A stretch of DNA of 64,000 nt, taken from NCBI GenBank assembly GCA_963691815.1, contig OY829655.1, positions 15,620,765 to 15,684,764 of the forward strand, written 5' to 3'. The position numbers and the translations under genes are program-made. Positions 57,908 through 64,000 of the stretch are shown in pieces; positions within the stretch are counted from its first letter, which is position 1; each line of letters starts with the position of its first letter. Under the pieces are notes generated by a model. It saw nothing but the letters and a program-made list of their open reading frames with translations. It had not been told where the DNA came from and made no database searches. The stretch is from Echiichthys vipera. Lineage: Eukaryota > Chordata > Actinopteri > Perciformes > Trachinidae.

Positions 57908-58782
57908 TGTAAGCTATGTTAACAACGCGAGTAAAGGTAAAACTCTGCTAACCCTGTTACACAACCGTGCGGCGTGCTGCTCTCTCTCTCTCTCTGCTCT
58001 CGTTAGAACGTCAGCCCGACCAATGCAACCTCAACGACCACCAGGGGCGCCTCCACACTAGATATACGGAAGGCCTGTGTTGTATAAGAGACGTATACAG
58101 AATCTATGGTTTTATACATGTATCATTTCAGAACAATATTATAATTGGGACATAGATAAAACAGAGCTGTTCTAATGTTTCAGCAAAATTACCCAGTGTA
58201 CATTGTAGCACAAGAATGCATGCAAAGTAAAGGTGATAGGTAGGTGTGGATTAATACACAGGTTGATTTAGGCTGCAGACTGGAGGCCCCATGTGCAAGG
58301 GCCCCTGGATTGGCAAGACTCTTTTGAATTTTGAAAATGTAATATGCCCACATCTACTCCATCAGCTGTCTCAATGTTCATGTGGCCAAGTTCACAAAGT
58401 TAATCTGGTTTCTCACAATACATCACTGTTAGTGAACAACAGCAAAAAATGAAATGTGAAAAAAGAAGAGCACAATGGCTGGAAGAACACCAAGATCTAC
58501 TGAAGAAAATATCTGAATTGACAACATAATAGTTTTATAAAGTTAAAGTTTTATACTGTTGCAGATGTTGCAGGTTTTACCACTTTACAAATGCACTGTG
58601 AATGCCTATTCTGTAGCAGTAATGTTTATAGTAAAGGTCATCTCTGTGTGTATGCTAGTGCAACTCAAGTGTGTGTGTGTGTGGGCCACATAATACTGAA
58701 TACCTAGCATGTCTTCATGGCATTAATTACCTGTTCAAAAAGAGTAGCTCATGACACCCTTAATCTGCCCCTTGTGGTAGGC
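57908..58782. other. dhdh upstream region
   Basis: The first 150 bp are relatively GC-rich with a CT run and a CCAAT-type motif (ACCAATGCA at 58019, plus strand), consistent with the dhdh promoter. The rest is AT-rich with a short GT run near 58670 and no gene. Confidence 0.45.
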
Positions 58783-59332
58783 TACAGTACATGGGCCACT
58801 CAATAAGGTGCACCTAGTGCTTAATAAAGTGTTAGTGTGGTCTTCTGCTGCTGTTCCCTCTCTGCTAGAAAGTAGGTCTTGTTGTGTGTTCACAGATGCT
58901 CCCCTGCGTTCCTCTGTTGTAACCAGTGGATATTTGAGTTACTGTTGCCTTTCTATCAGCTCAAACCAGTCTGGCCTGTCTCCTCTGACATCAACAAGGC
59001 ATTTGCGCCCACAGAACTGCCGCTCACTGGATATTTTCTATTTTTCAGACCATTCTCTGTAAACCCTAGAGATGGTTGTGCGTGAAAATCCCAGTAGATC
59101 AGCAGTTTCTGAAATACTCAGACCAGCCCGTCTGGCACGAACAACCATGCCACGTTCAAAGTCACTTAAATCACCGTTCTTCCCCATTCTGATGCTCGGT
59201 CTGAACTGCAGAAGATCATCTTGGCCATGTCTACATGCCAAAATGCATTGAGTTGCTGCCATGTGATTCACTGATTAGAAATTTGCATTAACAAGCACTT
59301 GGACAGTTGCAATAAAGTGGCCGGTGAGTGTA
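58783..59332 (-). mobile_element. internally deleted Tc1-type DNA transposon
   Basis: The right end carries the inverted repeat GGCCGGTGAGTGTA at 59319-59332; the left end has the matching but decayed TACAGTACATGGGCCACT at 58783. Reading the minus strand inward gives the family's 5' region and transposase N-terminus, then a jump to the 3' end, so roughly half of a normal element is missing. It lies between dhdh and the tubulin gene. Confidence 0.8.
59038..59187 (-). pseudogene. Tc1-type transposase, N-terminal helix-turn-helix fragment
   Basis: MGKNGDLSDFERGMVVRARR, then AGLSISETADLLGFSRTTIS and RVYREWSEK followed by a stop. This is the paired-type helix-turn-helix that binds Tc1 ends. The DDE catalytic part is absent: the remaining sequence is out of frame and mostly deleted. 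Copies of this family are common in fish genomes, so no function is implied here. Confidence 0.8.
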
Positions 59333-59691
59333 TGTTTATAGTTTGCTTAAAAACAGTCAAAGAAAGTGTTGCTTTCTTGGTTCAGTTGGCAATACCCAAT
59401 GAGGTAACATACAATTTAATGTGTGTATCAAATATGCCAAAAACTCACAGAGTAATGAAGCGAATTGTGAGAGTTGTGTTTGATTGATAAAAGGATGATC
59501 AGTTTCTTCTCAGAAGAAGTAGCTTCATGAACTGGATTTTACTGAACCCTAGTGGCTGAGCTGTAAAACTACTGAAACAAAACCACTGCTTAACATTGGG
59601 TATAAATAAAAAAGGTTTAATGACAGACCGACACAGATGGATTCCTTTTTTACAGTTAAAAAAAAAAAAACAGGTTTATTTTAGGGAGAGA

Positions 59692-59697
59692 TTTATT
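59692..59697 (-). terminator. candidate polyadenylation signal of the alpha-tubulin gene
   Basis: AATAAA on the minus strand, about 245 bp downstream of the TAG stop; a second AATAAA lies at 59675-59680. Position and spacing are plausible for the 3'UTR end of the tubulin gene, but the hexamer is common in this AT-rich sequence. Confidence 0.4.
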
Positions 59698-59940
59698 GAG
59701 CAACAAAACAGGTTTCAAACTTATAGTAGACAGGTATTTTAAGAACACTCTGGATTTTAAATAAGTAATCTTAATGGCACAACAAAGAAGCTTTACAGCT
59801 AGCTGATTTGTTTTTAATCAAAAAAGGTAAATAAAACCAAAAAAATGTGTTCATCGTGTTGCATTTCTTAAATACTGTCTATTTAATCAATAGACTAGTT
59901 TTGTCCCTGCCATTGTCTGGCAAATTCCAGCTAAGCCCAT

Positions 59941-61983
59941 CTAATATTCTTCTCCTTCTTCATCCTCCTCAAAGGAGTCAATCCCCACCTCTTCATAATC
60001 CTTCTCCAGAGCAGCCATATCTTCTCTGGCCTCAGAGAACTCTCCCTCCTCCATGCCCTCCCCAACATACCAGTGGACAAAGGCTCTCTTGGCGTACATG
60101 AGGTCAAACTTGTGGTCGAGACGGGCCCAGGCCTCAGCGATGGCTGTGGTGTTGCTCAGCATGCACACAGCCCTCTGCACCTTGGCCAGGTCTCCTCCAG
60201 GAACCACCGTTGGAGGCTGATAGTTGATGCCCACCTTGAAGCCTGTGGGGCACCAGTCCACAAACTGGATGGTGCGTTTGGTCTTAATGGCAGCAATGGC
60301 GGTGTTGACATCTTTGGGCACCACATCGCCACGATACAGCAGACAGCAGGCCATGTATTTACCATGACGAGGATCACACTTCACCATTTGATTGGCTGGC
60401 TCAAAGCAAGCATTTGTGATCTCAGCAACTGAGAGCTGCTCATGGTAGGCTTTCTCTGCAGAGATGACTGGAGCATAGGTGGCCAGAGGGAAGTGGATAC
60501 GAGGGTAAGGTACCAAGTTGGTCTGGAACTCTGTCAGGTCAACATTCAGGGCTCCATCGAAGCGAAGTGAGGCTGTGATGGATGAGACAATCTGGCTGAT
60601 GAGCCTGTTCAGGTTGGTATATGACGGGCGTTCAATATCGAGGTTCCTACGGCAGATGTCGTAGATGGCCTCGTTGTCCACCATGAAGGCACAGTCTGAG
60701 TGCTCCAGGGTGGTGTGGGTGGTCAGGATGGAGTTGTATGGCTCTACTACTGCTGTGGAAACCTGCGGGGCTGGGTAGATGGCAAACTCAAGCTTGGACT
60801 TTTTCCCAAAGTCAACGGATAGTCTCTCCATCAGCAGGGAGGTGAAACCTGAGCCAGTGCCTCCACCAAAGGAGTGGAAGACCAGGAAGCCTTGGAGACC
60901 TGTGCACTGATCAGCCTACAGATAGATAAAATTTTGCTATTGTCACACACCGTTGCATACATGAATTATTACAGTATCAATATACCATGTACCTAGTATT
61001 GTGCAAACCAATAGCATAATTGTAAATGGATTGGTAACATGGCACTGAAGGTTACACATTACAACCCTTGTTCTGAGACCCCAATAACAAGAGCTCTTAG
61101 CTTTTCCATCGACACTATCCTCACAGATCTGCAAGTTCAACATCCATGCGACCTACAGTCCCTGAAACTAGTGCCTATGCTGCTGTAGTGCCTTACCAGT
61201 TTGCGGATTCTGTCTAGGACATTGTCAATAATCTCTTTGCCGATGGTGTAGTGTCCACGGGCGTAGTTGTTTGCTGCATCTTCCTTTCCTGAGATCAGTT
61301 GTTCTGGGTGAAACAGTTGACGGTATGTTCCTGTGCGCACCTCATCTGTGAAATTAAAAAGGCAAAAGTGGCAGATGAGAAAACTATTTCGTTTGTCATG
61401 GAAAAAATAAATACATAATCACTAAGACTGTGATACCTCATTCTTGGAGCTATCACACCATGCAGATGAAGATTTGTGTGGTTTGGTTAATTATATGAAA
61501 AGGTTAGTTAAAGTAAGACACAACTTCATCCTCAAAACATAGTTCAATATAAACCCTATGCTGTGTAGGCTATTGACAACTTGATTGACAATGGCTGTGC
61601 ATAATGATGGATGATTAGAATCATTTCTCTCACATTTTCACATGAAATATCTGTCTTGCAAAAGTGACACATTGCATTATCTTTATCCCAAAGGACGATA
61701 CTACCATCTTCATTAATGACTCACTCCTGCTATCTAAAACCATAGCATAACACTACTGACCAATGACAGTGGGTTCCAGGTCAACAAAGATCGCTCTTGG
61801 GACATACTTCGAAGCCCCAGTCTCACTGAAGAAGGTGGTGAAGGAGTCGTCGTGGCCTCCCACAGGCTTGCGGTCGGGCATCTGGCCGTCCGGCTGGATA
61901 CCGTGTTCCAGGCAGTAGAGCTCCCAGCAGGTGTTCCCCATCTGGACACCAGCTTGGCCGACGTGGATAGAGATGCATTCACG
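59941..61983 (-). CDS. alpha-tubulin (tuba4a/tuba8-like), exons 2-4; Met-only exon 1 not found
   Basis: Exons 61761-61983, 61197-61345 and 59941-60915 give 448 residues starting at Arg2. As in other vertebrate tuba genes, exon 1 would hold only the ATG; no convincing ATG/GT donor is seen up to 64000, so it probably lies outside. Microtubule subunit. Seen: RECISIHVGQAGVQMGN, the GTP-binding FGGGTGSGF, the catalytic Glu of VDLTEF (E254 type), FVDWCPTGFKVGINYQPP, and an acidic tail ending EEDEEGEEY with the terminal Tyr used in detyrosination. EVGIDS fits TUBA4A, whereas DSFEE fits TUBA8, so the exact paralogue is unsure. The K40 loop is atypical (MPDRKPVGGHDD). Confidence 0.96.
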
Positions 61984-64000
61984 CTGGAAGAGAAGGGGAG
62001 AAGTTAAAAAAAAAGGGGGGGGGCACAGAAAAGAAGAGGGAAATACAAAGTTAGGGAAGATAAAGTAGCAATGCAGGGAAAGGAAAAGATTGCATACTCT
62101 TTTCCAGTGAAGAGCTTGAAACATACAGTAGTGAAGGATGTTGATTTTTGCTTTGCAGAATATCACCAAGGGCTAATTGTATTATAATCCGATTTCTACA
62201 CATGAACCCTACTGATCCATAGGAGTCATTTAGAAACTCGGCCACAAGGTGGAAGCAAATAGATGTACGGGGGAAAGAAGGCTGAAGTTGAAACAACAAG
62301 CAGATTTGCTGCAGCTGTCACTGGGACTCAAAATCATGAGCTGAAATGGAGGCCGAGTTCAGAGAACAACTGCAGTTAACATTCTAAAAACTACTACGAA
62401 GATGATCCAAATGAAAAAGACAAGAAACACAATACTTAAGTAATATATAGATAAGTAATCGACACGCACAGTGTTGTGTTTGCTTACTATTTGGAGAGTA
62501 GTAGCTAGCATTGGGTTGCTTTAGAAAAGAATGTTGATTGTGGAATTATAAAAATCATTGAGGGCTTCAAAAGAGAGGAAAACTAGAGGATTTAGAAAGC
62601 CTTCCAGTACTGACATGCATTTTATCCAGCTTTAACATCTGTTATAAGTGAAAAACACTCTTAGCCATGCCATCTATGTGTCACAGGATTTCATTAGACT
62701 TGACGTATTACTGTGTTTGCATTAGCCTCTCCCTACAGTATTTGCCTAAAGATGTAGGCTACAATCTTTGCAATTGGATGTTGGATACTCATCGGATGTT
62801 GTCCTTCACTGCACTAAGTTAATGCTGGAAAACAGATTTACGTGGAACTGACTGGCTCCAAATAGTTTTGGGCAGTGTGACGGCATACAAGACACCTAGG
62901 CTGAGATGAAATCATTTAGGTAATCCAAGATTTTACCACACTACTTATACAATAGTTGCTGTCTCTTTATCATATCCGGTAGTAGGGGACTATTGCTGGC
63001 AACTGTGTTAGCAGGAACTAACAGGATATTTTGAGTACTTTGCCAGGTGTTTATATTTCTGTCTGACTTTGAACAGAGTTTGTCGCTGTGATAGTGTCGC
63101 AATTGTGCAAGACAAAGTCAGGAAACGTTAAAGGTGTGTAGTTCAGATCACAATGAAGGCAAAGTTCGGTAATGGGTGTGGTCTGAGCAAGGGACCCAGA
63201 AGTAGGAGGGTAGGAAGCAGGGAAGGGCTATTGCCCCAACACTTTAGGCCTCTGGCCAGATTTGGGTTCACAGCTGGTAGGATTCACATTGCAAGATGAT
63301 CTTTAGTTTAAAAAAAAAAAGAACTAAAGTTTAAAACTAATCTCAAATTTGTTTACTATCTAATTTGCTGGATTAGCTAAAAACAAGAGACAATGCTGTC
63401 CATCACAAGCTACCAGTCTCTAAAGTGAAGATTGCCAAGTGCTAAAATTCAATCTTTAATTAAAAACAAAGGAAAATCAAGCAAATCTTTGCATTCAGAA
63501 AGATGCAGGATACACAAAAGCACCATAGAACCATCTTCCCATTACTCTATACAGCAGTGACAACTTTAGACATACTATACATCTCCTGTTGCTTCATGTC
63601 AAGCTGCTATTTTTATCCTTCCCCCAACTTTCCCGTTTTGCAATGATTAGACTGATAAGGGACAGGGCTGGTGGGGGTAAGAGAACAACACTGTATAATA
63701 TTAGAGTCTGTAAAATCTCACTAAATCCATGTTGATCAAGGATTGGTAAGATGTATTTGTGGTGAGGTGACTCTCACCACACTGGCCTGGGTTTCTGGGT
63801 TAGCAGAGCTCTGTGTGGCAGCTATTTTAGGTTTCTCATACTAACCTGACACCTAGAAGCAAAGGCTTACTGTTTCAGTAAACACTGACTGGCAGTCCCC
63901 AAAATAGTGGCTACTGCCTGGTTGAATTTTACAACTGATCTGCTGAAAGTTTGCTGCAATTTGCGAACTAATTCTTTAATGTTCAAGTTAAAAATGATAC
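61984..64000 (-). other. intron 1 of the alpha-tubulin gene
   Basis: Two kilobases upstream of tubulin exon 2. No ATG followed by a consensus donor was found on the minus strand, and no other gene or bounded repeat was recognised. The Met exon presumably lies above 64000. Confidence 0.55.

Noticed and set aside
58030..58050. CTCF site near dhdh
   Set aside because: CCACCAGGGGCGCC resembles the motif but is one G short, which breaks the spacing of the core.

Overview
The window looks like a teleost fish nuclear genome, probably percomorph. It has GT-AG spliced vertebrate genes, tRNA-derived SINEs with a fish-type body, and hAT, Harbinger and Tc1 remnants. It also contains one 200-base run of N (50687-50886), an assembly gap. 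All identities come from reading the translated exons against remembered protein families; no search was run.

Four protein-coding genes lie here, all on the minus strand. In order of transcription (high to low coordinate) they are an alpha-tubulin gene (59941-61983, first exon not found), dhdh (54133-57907, complete, 7 exons), pofut2 (46343-51973, one exon and part of another lost in the gap) and abca12 (1-41069, cut by the window start). The first three encode unrelated housekeeping products: a microtubule subunit, an NADP-dependent diol/xylose dehydrogenase, and an ER fucosyltransferase of thrombospondin repeats. Nothing suggests they work together with abca12, which encodes an ABCA lipid transporter.

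abca12 fills about two thirds of the window. I could chain 44 coding exons, each with consistent splice sites and codon phase, into one open frame of about 3,212 codons that ends just before the first ATP-binding domain. The first extracellular domain is therefore about three times the size of the human ABCA12 one and closer to the size seen in ABCA13, although the membrane region matches ABCA12 best. Its introns repeat the phase pattern 2-1-0-0, as if a four-exon cassette of about 193 codons had been duplicated in tandem. Two giant exons (2619 and 945 bp) are each flanked by phase-2 introns. One intron uses a GC donor.

The non-coding DNA is ordinary fish repeat-rich sequence with several cleanly bounded insertions. 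There are two hAT-type non-autonomous elements with perfect 8-bp target duplications (41827-42347 and 54876-55055) and a SINE with a 14-bp target duplication (8696-9020). A decayed Harbinger element (52552-54113) still carries a Myb-like ORF and transposase pieces, and it begins only 19 bp beyond the dhdh stop codon. There is also a Tc1-type remnant (58783-59332), an inverted pair of one unnamed repeat family flanking abca12 exons 5-9, a 35-bp minisatellite (43884-44104) and a 19-bp perfect hairpin (21320-21363). No RNA gene, CRISPR array or self-contained novel multigene system is supported. The most unusual object is the modular abca12 ectodomain.
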